64,000 bases of DNA from assembly GCA_016710595.1 (NCBI GenBank), contig JADJVM010000008.1:1302001-1366000 (forward strand), in the 5' to 3' direction. This DNA is from Niastella sp. Its GTDB lineage: Bacteria; Bacteroidota; Bacteroidia; Chitinophagales; Chitinophagaceae. The position numbers were made by a program, and so were the translations under genes. Under the pieces are notes generated by a model, which worked only from the letters and a program-made list of their open reading frames with translations, was not told the DNA's origin and did not search any database. Shown here piece after piece: positions 56,037-64,000 of the stretch (positions are counted from its first letter, which is position 1; every line of letters begins with the position of its first letter).

Positions 56037-56628
56037 GTTTTTTACTGGAAAATGTGGGCAATAACATTGCCATTAATAATAATATCCCTGACCCTATAAA
56101 TATCCATCCACCTTTATCGGGAATGGAATAAGCCCCAAAGTTTAATAACTTTTTATAACCAATTAAGGGTGGTTGGTAACTCATACCGGGAACTTGTATG
56201 GCTGCGTTGGGATTTAAGTTATGACCGTAGGCATAATTCCAACGATAAAAATCTACCATCGCAATAATTCCAAACAAGATAAACCCAATTACCAACCACC
56301 TCAAATATTTTTGCCTGTTTGTCAATGCTACCAGGATACAACAGGCGATAAAGAACCCAATAATATAAGGCAATACTGAAAATTCTAAGAAGTCAGGGGT
56401 ATGTAATGTTTTCATTCCTATGTAATGGTTTAGCCCGTTGATGATATCTACATCACCTGCCAGCTTATGCGGATACATAGTAAGTACCAATCCTTCGGGG
56501 TATTGCGGTGCTGCTAATTCTATTCTCCATAAAGGAAGAATTAAAACAAACACTAAACCGATTGCAGAAAGCAGTAAGAGTAATTTTTGAGCTACGCTTA
56601 GCTTTCCCTGACTTATATTGTATTTCAT
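56023..56628 (-). CDS. Nos-cluster membrane protein, unnamed
   Basis: 201 residues, ATG 56628. Four or so hydrophobic segments (about 13-33, 83-101, 108-127, 175-193). Between the first two is a periplasmic loop with LPLWRIELAAPQYPEGLVLTMYP and GDVDIINGLNHYIGMKTLHTPDF: conserved-looking His and Met that could touch copper or haem. The YRWNYAYGHNLNPNAAI segment follows. It sits between nosZ and nosL, overlapping nosL by 14 bp. No known name; a role in NosZ maturation or electron supply is inferred from position. Confidence 0.8.
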   Translation of the reverse strand: MKYNISQGKLSVAQKLLLLLSAIGLVFVLILPLWRIELAAPQYPEGLVLTMYPHKLAGDVDIINGLNHYIGMKTLHTPDFLEFSVLPYIIGFFIACCILVALTNRQKYLRWLVIGFILFGIIAMVDFYRWNYAYGHNLNPNAAIQVPGMSYQPPLIGYKKLLNFGAYSIPDKGGWIFIGSGILLLMAMLLPTFSSKKHVQV

Positions 56629-56687
56629 AAAATCCTATTTGTTCTTTATTCGCCTTTTGTTCTTATCTAGCCTAATACAAACATCTT

Positions 56688-58685
56688 TTACTTGGTAAGT
56701 ATAGAATCTGCTTCTGATGAATTCTTACCTAAACTAAATGTAAGGGGTGTGTTTGATCCTGCCGGTGAAACCCTTACATATCCCTGCATTTCCTGGTGCA
56801 AGGCACTACAGAAATCAGTACAGTAAATTGGGAAAATACCGGGTTTTTCTGGTACCCATTTCAATGTTTGAGTTTCGCCGGGCATTACAAGTAATTCTGC
56901 ATTTTTTGCTCCTTTTACGGCAAAACCATGTGGTACATCCCAATCTTGTTCCAGGTTTGTAATATGGAAATACACTTCATCGCCTACTCTTACGCCTTCA
57001 ATATTATCGGGTGAAAAATGCGAACGGATGGCAGTAGCATATACATGCACTTTATTGCCTTCCCGCACTACTTTACTTTCTTTTTCACCTAAGGTTACAA
57101 AAGGATGCTTGTTATTTTCCAGCTTAAATATTTTAAGTGAATTTTTAGAGATCAATGAAGCAGGTACTGCTTGTGCATAGTGAGGTTCACCAATGCTTGG
57201 ATAATCTGCTAATAATTTCATTTTATCTCCACTGATATCAAATAGCTGGGCACTTTGTGCCAGTTCGGGGCCAGTAGGCAGATACCTGTCTTTGGTAATT
57301 TTATTATATGCAATAAGGTATTTGCCATAAGGTTTTTTGGTATCGCCACCAGGAATCACTAAGTGACCAGGAGAATAAAAAGTAGGTTGACGATCTAAGA
57401 TTTGTAAATCTTTCAGTCTCCATTTTACAATTTCTGAAGAGATAAAGAAGGTTGTGTAAGCATTTCCCTTTTCATCAAACTCTGTATGTAATGGGCCAAG
57501 GCCTGGTTTCTTTACTTCGCCATGCAATGCAGATTCATATTTAATTACCGGGATACCACCATAATCACCATCAAAATCTTTTTTATCAATAGCTTGTTGA
57601 ATTTTGGCAAAAGAAAATACCGGAATTAATGCAGCTAGTTTTCCGCTACCAATAATGTATTCACCACTTGGATCTACATCACAACCATGTGGAGATTTAG
57701 GACAAGGTATCATATAAACCAAACCGGGAACATCTTTTGCATCAATAATTGTTGTTTCATTAATCATATTAGAAGTGGCAGAATGTGTTTCATCGCTATA
57801 CACATTATGTGCATATTTTACAGGCACTTTTTTTCCTTTTCCTGATTTAAAATATTCTTCTGCTTTTTTCCAGTTTACGGCCAGGATATAATCTTTATCT
57901 CTTTTTGAAGCATTTACTTCTAAAAGTGTATGCGCTTGTTCTGAATTATAAGTACTAAAGAAGAACCAACCAGAGCTTGGGCCTTTACCGCTATGACTCA
58001 GGTCGAAGTTCATACCCGGCAATAACAACTGAAAAGAAAGCGACATTTCGCCAGTGGTAGGTGCTACACTAATAAAGCTAAGTGTACCTTTGAAATTCTT
58101 TTTATAAGAATCAATGGGTACATCACCATTTTCGTAATCCATTGGTACACTAAAACGAGTACCGGCCACTACATACTCTGTATTTTCTGTAATGAAAGGT
58201 GAAGAGTGATTACCTGCGCTGTTTGGGATCTCAATAATTTCAGCAGTTCTGAAAGTTTTTAAATCAATCCGTGCTACACGGGGGGTGTTATTTTCATTGG
58301 CAAATAACCAACGGCCATCTATTTCTCCATTTGTTTGAGACAGGTCAAGGTGATGCTGATCTCCCCAGGGTATTTCACCATGAGATGTATTTAACATCGG
58401 TTTTGTTTCTTCGCTATAACCCCAGCCTTTTTCGGGATCTACTGAAAAAACCGGAATTACCCTGAGCAAGCGCCCTGAAGGAATTCCATATACACTTACC
58501 TGGCCGCTAAAGCCACCAGAAACAAAATTGTATATTTCATCATATTGCCCTGGTTGTACATATACTTTACTGGCTGCTTCCTTGCCTACTACATCACCCG
58601 AACTTTTGGGCTTACAGCTAATAACAAAGAGCATCAAGCCGGTAAATAAGGCACAATACGCTAGTTTTTGGTTTACTTTTTTCAT
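56688..58685 (-). CDS. nosZ: Nitrous oxide reductase, clade II type (lipoprotein)
   Basis: 665 residues, ATG 58685. The Sec-type lipoprotein signal (lipobox C24, VISCKP) has no twin-arginine motif, unlike clade I NosZ. It reduces N2O to N2. CuA site in the C-terminal cupredoxin domain: H586 (DVPHGF), C622, C626, H630, M633 (CTDFCSALHQEM). Probable CuZ histidines in the propeller: H111/H112 (DQHHLDLS), H160, H333 (SPHGCD), H400 (GPLHTEFD), H441 (SPGHLV), H502 (GEPHYA). All sites appear intact, so the enzyme is probably active. Preceded by a cytochrome c gene and followed by the accessory genes. Confidence 0.97.
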   Translation of the reverse strand: MKKVNQKLAYCALFTGLMLFVISCKPKSSGDVVGKEAASKVYVQPGQYDEIYNFVSGGFSGQVSVYGIPSGRLLRVIPVFSVDPEKGWGYSEETKPMLNTSHGEIPWGDQHHLDLSQTNGEIDGRWLFANENNTPRVARIDLKTFRTAEIIEIPNSAGNHSSPFITENTEYVVAGTRFSVPMDYENGDVPIDSYKKNFKGTLSFISVAPTTGEMSLSFQLLLPGMNFDLSHSGKGPSSGWFFFSTYNSEQAHTLLEVNASKRDKDYILAVNWKKAEEYFKSGKGKKVPVKYAHNVYSDETHSATSNMINETTIIDAKDVPGLVYMIPCPKSPHGCDVDPSGEYIIGSGKLAALIPVFSFAKIQQAIDKKDFDGDYGGIPVIKYESALHGEVKKPGLGPLHTEFDEKGNAYTTFFISSEIVKWRLKDLQILDRQPTFYSPGHLVIPGGDTKKPYGKYLIAYNKITKDRYLPTGPELAQSAQLFDISGDKMKLLADYPSIGEPHYAQAVPASLISKNSLKIFKLENNKHPFVTLGEKESKVVREGNKVHVYATAIRSHFSPDNIEGVRVGDEVYFHITNLEQDWDVPHGFAVKGAKNAELLVMPGETQTLKWVPEKPGIFPIYCTDFCSALHQEMQGYVRVSPAGSNTPLTFSLGKNSSEADSILTK

Positions 58686-58783
58686 AAAAATTAAAATTTA
58701 TTATTTTTTTTATTTTTTTATAGGCACACAGAGAACCTATATCAGTGGGATACTAATTTTTTTAAATTAAGAGGAATGAAAAA

Positions 58784-59278
58784 TTATTTTACTCCGTCGT
58801 TCTTACGCATGAACTCAAGAATGGCATGTGCCTCATCGTCTGATAAACTTTGATTTGGCATTCTTACCAAACAAATTTCAAGCATTGCCTGAGCTTTAGG
58901 ATCTTTATCAATCATCGCATCTGTATTGGTGATAAAGTTTAAAATCCATTCTGGTTTATGCCTTGTAGTTACTCCTTTCCAACCTGGCCCTACCAGTCTT
59001 TCATCAGAAAGTTTATGACATGATTCACATTTTAATCCTGCGATTTTTTCGCCTTTTTCTGCCAATGGCGCATCCAGTTTATCACTTAGTACTACGTCAT
59101 GAAACTTACCTTCGCCACGATGTGGATCATATTCCGCAGTAGTAGCTGCAGATTCTCCTTCGGTAGCAGGAGTTTCTGAAGTTGTTGCTTCGGTTGACTT
59201 GTTTTTATCTCCTCCGCAAGAGAGCAGGAAGATTACTGAGAAAGATGCCAGGATGGCTAAAAAAAATATTTTCTTCAT
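58784..59278 (-). CDS. Lipoprotein cytochrome c, first gene of the nos operon
   Basis: 164 residues, ATG 59278. Lipobox C21 (LLSCGG), a Ser/Thr/Glu-rich linker (about 28-55), then a class I cytochrome c domain with haem motif C84-E-S-C87-H88 and axial M140 (VRMPNQ). Probably the electron donor to NosZ, anchored in the same membrane leaflet. Similar to NosC proteins of clade II nos clusters; exact type is inferred. A 98-nt gap separates it from nosZ. Confidence 0.88.
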   Translation of the reverse strand: MKKIFFLAILASFSVIFLLSCGGDKNKSTEATTSETPATEGESAATTAEYDPHRGEGKFHDVVLSDKLDAPLAEKGEKIAGLKCESCHKLSDERLVGPGWKGVTTRHKPEWILNFITNTDAMIDKDPKAQAMLEICLVRMPNQSLSDDEAHAILEFMRKNDGVK

Positions 59279-59299
59279 ATGAAACTTGTTTTACGAAGG

Positions 59300-59307
59300 C
59301 AAATTTA
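59300..59307 (-). promoter_or_regulatory. Bacteroidota -7 element for the nos operon
   Basis: Minus strand TAAATTTG (TAnnTTTG), 22 nt upstream of ATG 59278; no -33 TTTG, which suits an activator-dependent promoter. Confidence 0.45.
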
Positions 59308-59341
59308 CGAATATGAGCAGAATTCTCTATGATAAGACTCA

Positions 59342-59349
59342 TATCTTTG
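59342..59349 (+). promoter_or_regulatory. Bacteroidota -7 element TATCTTTG for the divergent membrane gene
   Basis: TAnnTTTG match about 98 nt before ATG 59448, implying a leader of about 90 nt. Confidence 0.4.
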
Positions 59350-59360
59350 TAAAATAGGCA

Positions 59361-59374
59361 ATGATTTTGATCAT
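59361..59374. promoter_or_regulatory. Fnr/Crp-like palindrome in the nos divergent region
   Basis: ATGAT-TTTG-ATCAT: perfect 5-bp dyad with 4-nt centre, one base per half-site off the Fnr consensus TTGAT-N4-ATCAA. Centre lies about 73 bp upstream of the expected nos start and just after the box of the plus gene. Control by oxygen or NO sensing Crp/Fnr protein is inferred. Confidence 0.4.
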
Positions 59375-59447
59375 GTTTCACTTAAATCAATCTGACTTTT
59401 GAAATATTCAGTGCTATTTATTTAAATTAAACAAGCTGTTTATATAT

Positions 59448-60737
59448 ATGAGTAATTCAATTTCTACACGTAAATGGTTCCAGTTTTCTATTTTCAATTT
59501 TAGCCTCTTAGCTTTATTTGGTGTTATCCTAAGGTACAAGATCAGTTTTCCATTACCGGAAGTAAACCAAAAATATTTATTAAATGCACATTCTAATTTT
59601 GCTTTTTCCGGATGGGTATCTCTTAGCCTTATGATATTTCTTATTTATTATCTGCAGCATAATAATATTTTCAGGCATCATAAAATTTATAAGCTCGTTT
59701 TATTTGGATTTAGTTTCTCAGCTTATGGTATGTTGATTTCTTTCATTTTACTGGGATATAGTATTATTCCCATTACACTGATGGTTTTGTCAATCCTGTT
59801 TTCTTATATCTTTATTGTTTGTTGCTGGAGAGATTTAAGCCTGGTGAAAAATACACCTCACATTAGTAGTTGGTTTAAAACAGGTTTAATTTTATGGGGC
59901 ATCTCCTCTATCGGTACATTTGCACTTGCCTATTTAATGTATGTAAAATACCCTGTAAAAGATTTTTATCTATCTGCCATGTATTTTTTCTTACACTTTC
60001 AATATAACGGCTGGTTCATCTTTGTATGTATGGGTGTTTTGTTTTACTTAATCGGCATGACCGCTTCTCCTGCCTCAATGGCCAGGTTAATAAAAATAAG
60101 CCGTGCCACATATTTACCTTTGGCGATCAGCGTAGCACCTACTTTTTTATTATCTATTATCTGGATGGACTTGCCGGTGTATTTAGATATTATTGCATGG
60201 ATATTTGCCAGCATTCAACTTATCGCAATCCTCCCTTTATTCAAAGTATTAAAAGCATTTTATAAGCACGATAATTCAATTTTACCCTATCTTGTTAAGC
60301 TCCTATTTATACTTAGCACCGCTACGCTCACCTTAAAAATAACTTTACAATTTTTATCTCTGGTACCATATTTATCTCATATTGCATTTGGCTCCCGGGA
60401 CATCATCATCGGTTATCTTCATTTATCTTTTGTAGGGATTATCAGTTTTTTCCTGCTCGGGTTTATTCAAATGAGTACAAAAATAAATTTTCCACGCTTT
60501 GCGATTTACAGTTTTATCTTTGGTTTTGTTTTGCAAGAGCTTATTTTATTAGACCAGGGTTTACAAGGGGTGGGCCTCTTTGCTATACCACATCACAATG
60601 AAATTTTATTTATATGTGCAATTATTATGTGGATTTCGCTTGTAATTATTACGATCAGCTTTGTACATAAATCTAAAATAAGAACGGCAACAGAATCTGC
60701 AGAGGCATTGGCGTCAGAAGAAATTAGTATGCCATAA
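59448..60737 (+). CDS. Multi-spanning membrane protein with conserved histidines, divergent from nos operon
   Basis: 429 residues, ATG 59448. About twelve hydrophobic helices. Repeated histidine motifs resemble haem-copper oxidase subunit I or NnrS-like proteins: H48-S-N-F-A-F-S-G-W, H183-F-Q-Y-N-G-W, H311, H325-L-S-F-V-G, H382-H383-N. Lacks a clear NorB/CcoN signature (no full set of helix-6/7 copper ligands recognised), so it is not called nitric oxide reductase. Located divergent from nosZ with a shared regulatory region, so a role in N-oxide or electron transport is inferred. Confidence 0.75.
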   Translation: MSNSISTRKWFQFSIFNFSLLALFGVILRYKISFPLPEVNQKYLLNAHSNFAFSGWVSLSLMIFLIYYLQHNNIFRHHKIYKLVLFGFSFSAYGMLISFILLGYSIIPITLMVLSILFSYIFIVCCWRDLSLVKNTPHISSWFKTGLILWGISSIGTFALAYLMYVKYPVKDFYLSAMYFFLHFQYNGWFIFVCMGVLFYLIGMTASPASMARLIKISRATYLPLAISVAPTFLLSIIWMDLPVYLDIIAWIFASIQLIAILPLFKVLKAFYKHDNSILPYLVKLLFILSTATLTLKITLQFLSLVPYLSHIAFGSRDIIIGYLHLSFVGIISFFLLGFIQMSTKINFPRFAIYSFIFGFVLQELILLDQGLQGVGLFAIPHHNEILFICAIIMWISLVIITISFVHKSKIRTATESAEALASEEISMP

Positions 60738-60859
60738 AAAATAATAATATTATTTATCACATTCATCTTTTTTAATTTATCCATGCCTCATACAGGTTGC
60801 TTAATTCATTAACTTTTAATAACGCCAACTGCTAATTAACCAATATGCATTAAGAACAC

Positions 60860-61744
60860 ATGCGAACAAAACTCCATATTTTTAAAGAAGCTGCTTATTA
60901 TTTAAGTTTTACAAAAGCGGCAGAAAAATTATTTATTTCCCAACCTGCCGTTTCTAAAGTAATTGCTGAGCTAGAAACCATTTACAAGTGCAATTTTTTT
61001 ATTCGTAAAAGAAATAATATAGAACTCACTCCCCAAGGAATCATTTTCTTGCAGTATGTAGACAAAATATTGGCATTATATGCAGAAATGGAAGACCGGT
61101 TTCTTAATCCTGAAAAGGAAACTCCTACGCATTTAAATTTTGGGGCCAGCACCACGGTAGCAAATTATATAGTTCCTAAAATAATGGCTGCATACAAATT
61201 AAAATACCCATTCACCCACTTTACGGTTAAAAGTGGTAATTCTGAAGAAATAGAAGAGTTAATCTTAAATCAACAATTGGATTTTGGTATTACTGAAGGA
61301 AAAAATACAAACAGGAAATTACAGTTTAAGAATTTTATAAAAGATGAAATAGTATTAGTAACACGGTACGGTAATACCATGGTAAAGCAAGGTGCTGTCT
61401 CCAAAAAACAGTTTATCGAATTTCCAGTAATTGAAAGAGAAGGTGGCTCAGGCACCAGGAAAATTATTTATAAAACTTTAAAAAAAGATGGCATTGATAA
61501 ATTAAATGTGACTATGCATTTAAACAGCACTGAAGCCATAAAAAACTATTTATACCATACAAATAGCTTTGCGCTTCTTTCCCGTTATGCCATCCAGGAA
61601 GACTTACAGTATCATAAACTAAAAACTGTACCTATCAAAGACCTGGTATTTGAAAGATGGTTTTATTTTGTTTGTCGTACCGGTTTCCAGTCAAAAACAA
61701 TGGACCAGTTTCAGCGCTTTTTCCTGCATAATCATAACTTATAG
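60860..61744 (+). CDS. LysR family transcriptional regulator
   Basis: 294 residues, ATG 60860. N-terminal winged helix-turn-helix (LHIFKEAAYYLSFTKAAEKLFISQPAVSKVIAELE, about 4-60) and a periplasmic-binding-like effector domain (about 90-290; LNFGASTTVANYIVPKIM, QQLDFGITEGKN, EIVLVTRYGN, REGGSGTRKII). It lies 72 nt upstream of the YeiH-type gene on the same strand. In enterobacteria the LysR protein YeiE is next to yeiH and senses sulfite, a plausible but unproven model here. Confidence 0.92.
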   Translation: MRTKLHIFKEAAYYLSFTKAAEKLFISQPAVSKVIAELETIYKCNFFIRKRNNIELTPQGIIFLQYVDKILALYAEMEDRFLNPEKETPTHLNFGASTTVANYIVPKIMAAYKLKYPFTHFTVKSGNSEEIEELILNQQLDFGITEGKNTNRKLQFKNFIKDEIVLVTRYGNTMVKQGAVSKKQFIEFPVIEREGGSGTRKIIYKTLKKDGIDKLNVTMHLNSTEAIKNYLYHTNSFALLSRYAIQEDLQYHKLKTVPIKDLVFERWFYFVCRTGFQSKTMDQFQRFFLHNHNL

Positions 61745-61816
61745 TTATTTCAAATAGCAATTCGTATTGCTAATGGTTATATTCTATGATTACCTTTATA
61801 TCCTAAAAAGCATACG

Positions 61817-62737
61817 ATGATTGACAAAATAAGGATCCCGATTTTTTTCTTGCTCATGTTAATTGCGTTATTAGGCATTGTAAATAGCCCCCTGGCATTG
61901 CTCTCGGGATTTCTATTTACACTGATCTTTAAAAATCCATTTAAGAAACAAAGCCAGAAAGCAATTCATTATTTATTAAAAATTGCCGTGGTTGGCCTTG
62001 GTTTTGGTATGTTTATAAAAGAGACTTTGCAAACCAGTAAAGATGGGCTTAGCTTAACTTTTTATTCTATTGTATTAACGGTAAGCCTGGGTATTTTACT
62101 CACTCGCTTTTTAAAAGTAGATAAGCAATTGGGCCATCTTGTTACTTCGGGAACTTCTATTTGTGGTGGTAGTGCCATTGCAGCAATAGCGCCGGTGATA
62201 AAAGCAAATAGTGAATCTATTAGCATTGCACTTGGTATTGTATTCTTGCTAAATTCAATTGCATTATTTATTTTTCCGGGTATTGGCCATCTTTTTCATT
62301 TAAGTCAGCATCAATTTGGATTATGGGCAGCAATCGCCATACATGACACCAGTTCGGTAGTTGGCGCTGCGTTGGAATATGGTGAAGAAGCTTTGCGCAT
62401 TGCAACTACCGTGAAGCTTTCAAGAACTTTATGGATCATCCCGCTTTCCATATTCTCTATGTTTTTATTTAGGACCAAAGGAGAAAAAATAAAAATCCCA
62501 TATTTTATTGGACTATTTATAGTAGCTATTTTTATCAACAGCTATCATTTTTTACCTACAAATATTACGGGTGGAATTGTATTTATTTCAAAGAGGCTTT
62601 TATTGCTTACCTTATTTTTAGTAGGCACCAGCATTTCCATTTCAGATTTAAAAGAAACAGGATTAAGACCAGTGTTACTGGCAGTTTTGTTATGGGTATT
62701 TATAAGCGTATTTACATTGGTTTATATCATGCACTAA
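61817..62737 (+). CDS. YeiH/UPF0324 family putative sulfate exporter
   Basis: 306 residues, ATG 61817. About ten hydrophobic helices. Family signatures: LLKIAVVGLGFGMFIKE, VTSGTSICGGSAIAAIAPVIKA and IAIHDTSSVVGAALEYGEEAL. Inner-membrane protein of the PSE family; export of sulfate or sulfite has been proposed, not shown here. Directly downstream of the LysR gene, converging on the right-edge barrel gene with a 23-bp gap. Confidence 0.9.
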   Translation: MIDKIRIPIFFLLMLIALLGIVNSPLALLSGFLFTLIFKNPFKKQSQKAIHYLLKIAVVGLGFGMFIKETLQTSKDGLSLTFYSIVLTVSLGILLTRFLKVDKQLGHLVTSGTSICGGSAIAAIAPVIKANSESISIALGIVFLLNSIALFIFPGIGHLFHLSQHQFGLWAAIAIHDTSSVVGAALEYGEEALRIATTVKLSRTLWIIPLSIFSMFLFRTKGEKIKIPYFIGLFIVAIFINSYHFLPTNITGGIVFISKRLLLLTLFLVGTSISISDLKETGLRPVLLAVLLWVFISVFTLVYIMH

Positions 62738-62760
62738 TAAACTGCCTGTGTATTTTACGG

Positions 62761-64000
62761 TTAATAATCATACACCCGTCTTGCCATATTTACCCTTATG
62801 CCGGCGCTTAACATGGTATTAGATGGCGATTTAATTCCCTGCACACTATAGGTTCGGTATTGAGCGGAAATATCAAAAAACAGGTTTTCTTTAAACTCAA
62901 ATGTAGCTGAAGCCATTGCATTGATACACCGTGCTTTTACACCACCCCCTACAGAAAACTCTGAACCACTTCTGGTGGTATAAGGTTTAAATATATCACC
63001 TCCAAAATTACTATTCAAAGAATCTAGCCCTTTATCATAAGCAATCACAGTGGCATTCAGCATCCAACGAGGTGCCGGTTGATATCGAACCACAGCTATA
63101 AACTCTGTAAAGTTAGCGCCTAACGGATGTGCCAGGGGTTGGTTATAATGAGTATAATTTGCGGTTGTATCATAATGAGAGTAGGTGAATGGGCGCACCC
63201 TGTTACATTCTACCTGCAAGTCTAAATTTTTTATCATGAATGCATCAATATATTTTGCACCGGCTTGTATCCCAAATTTGTTAACCCAACTCTTTGGGGT
63301 TTTACGCAGTTCGTTAATCCTAAATTCATCGAGCAGGAATTGTCCATAAAACTGAAACTGTTTGGCCACATTGGCTTTAAAATCAAAACCTGCAATGGCA
63401 TTATCGGGGCTGCCCACGGTGCCCTCAATATGACGATAAAAAATGATGGGATTCAGGTATTGAAAATCAAAACGATTGCGCCGTCCAAAAACTACAGCTT
63501 CAAACAAACCCAGGTTAAGCCATTTGGTAACATTGATACTCAAATGATGCACGGCTGCATATTTACGATCCAGCAGGGTATCACTTTTTTTAGTGAACTG
63601 CGGCATGAGTTCCATATAAAGGTTCTGGTAATTAAACTTCCAAATACGAGTATTAATTTTTACAAACAGGTAACTATTTCCCACATCACTTAAAAACAGG
63701 CTGCGATATCCATTGCCTATAAAATTTTTATCGTATCCCATTTGAAAATCAATAAACTTGGCAGCATTAAAGGTAAAATAACCACGGGCATCAAAATAAT
63801 CGAACCCTCCCGATTTTTTAAATGGTTTATAGAACCCTACTCCCGGCACCGCACGGGTATTGTTTACCATACTTTGAAAATAGGAAGGGCCCCGCTCCTG
63901 GTTATCGGTAACCATTGTATAAAATCCTACTTTTTTAGAAATACTACCCCGCACGCTGATACCCCGGCTATTCAGAAAAACCAGGTTTCCATTATTTTGT
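62761..64000 (-). CDS. Outer membrane barrel protein, Wzi/RemB-like (start off window)
   Basis: About 413 codons are visible and the frame stays open to the right edge; GTG at 63954 is only an internal codon because the preceding residues (NLVFLNSRGISVRGS) continue the same protein. All-beta with aromatic strands: FDYFDARGYFTFNAAKFIDFQMGYDKNFIGNGYRSLFLSD shows the G-N-G-x-R pattern of Wzi-type capsule assembly barrels; NYTHYNQPLAHPLGANF resembles the gliding protein RemB. It ends RRVYDY. Exact family uncertain; outer-membrane location is well supported. Confidence 0.75.
   Translation of the reverse strand, partial: QNNGNLVFLNSRGISVRGSISKKVGFYTMVTDNQERGPSYFQSMVNNTRAVPGVGFYKPFKKSGGFDYFDARGYFTFNAAKFIDFQMGYDKNFIGNGYRSLFLSDVGNSYLFVKINTRIWKFNYQNLYMELMPQFTKKSDTLLDRKYAAVHHLSINVTKWLNLGLFEAVVFGRRNRFDFQYLNPIIFYRHIEGTVGSPDNAIAGFDFKANVAKQFQFYGQFLLDEFRINELRKTPKSWVNKFGIQAGAKYIDAFMIKNLDLQVECNRVRPFTYSHYDTTANYTHYNQPLAHPLGANFTEFIAVVRYQPAPRWMLNATVIAYDKGLDSLNSNFGGDIFKPYTTRSGSEFSVGGGVKARCINAMASATFEFKENLFFDISAQYRTYSVQGIKSPSNTMLSAGIRVNMARRVYDY

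Noticed and set aside
58720..58740. Short hairpin (ATAGG/CCTAT) between the cytochrome c and nosZ genes
   Set aside because: A 5-bp AT-rich stem with an 11-nt loop is too weak to call as a terminator, and the genes are likely co-transcribed.
59448..60737. Calling the membrane protein nitric oxide reductase (norB)
   Set aside because: The histidine spacing and length do not give the full NorB ligand set; only a distant resemblance is seen.
63952..63954. GTG 63954 as the start of the right-edge barrel protein
   Set aside because: The same frame continues to the window edge with sensible protein sequence; the gene is simply cut.
1..64000. CRISPR arrays, insertion sequences, prophage or integrase genes
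   Set aside because: No direct-repeat arrays, transposase, integrase or phage structural motifs were seen; gene order looks chromosomal throughout.

Overview
The window is a piece of a Bacteroidota chromosome, most likely family Chitinophagaceae or a close relative. The evidence is type A and type B (CHU_C) sorting domains of the type IX secretion system (T9SS), SusC/SusD/DUF1735 proteins, many lipoproteins, the DUF3467, DUF4105, DUF4293 and DUF5689 families, and repeated matches to the Bacteroidota -7 promoter element TAnnTTTG just upstream of genes. No tRNA, rRNA, CRISPR array, insertion sequence or prophage was recognised. Genes cover nearly all of the window and both edges cut through a gene.

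Layout. 1-10911: a surface/secretion locus with two lamin-tail-domain T9SS proteins, a DUF5689 (OB-fold-like) lipoprotein, a TonB-dependent receptor and a secreted endonuclease/exonuclease/phosphatase-fold enzyme; together they look like a system for extracellular nucleic acids or other phosphodiesters. 11227-16721: exopolysaccharide chain-length protein and export protein, a nitronate monooxygenase-like enzyme and a sugar-nucleotide transferase. 16894-31085: mostly housekeeping (glyA, uvrA, an ECF sigma factor, tgt, rsmG, phosphosulfolactate synthase, aroE) with OmpA, TPR and glycosyltransferase genes. 31172-36892: a SusC/SusD/DUF1735 uptake operon without enzymes. 37032-39949: an outer-membrane barrel with an N-terminal ComEA-like helix-hairpin-helix region, overlapping a PorV-like barrel. 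40045-46227: folD, queE, a PorE-like OmpA lipoprotein, dprA, guaB. 46273-52662: DUF4105 protein, alpha/beta hydrolase, PKD/CHU_C surface protein and small unknowns.

52763-59278 is a full nitrous oxide reductase operon on the minus strand: cytochrome c, nosZ (lipoprotein, clade II type), an unnamed 201-residue membrane protein, nosL, nosD, nosF, nosY. A divergent histidine-containing membrane protein lies at 59448, and an Fnr-like palindrome lies between them. A LysR regulator plus a YeiH-type exporter, then an outer-membrane barrel cut by the right edge, close the window.

The most interesting items are the putative nucleic-acid scavenging locus (1-10911), the helix-hairpin-helix outer-membrane barrel pair (37032-39949, possibly DNA related), and the unnamed members of the nos cluster. 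All three are hypotheses from domain content and gene order. Coordinates of start codons were adjusted where a TAnnTTTG box or a TTG codon showed that a longer reading frame was not the real gene.
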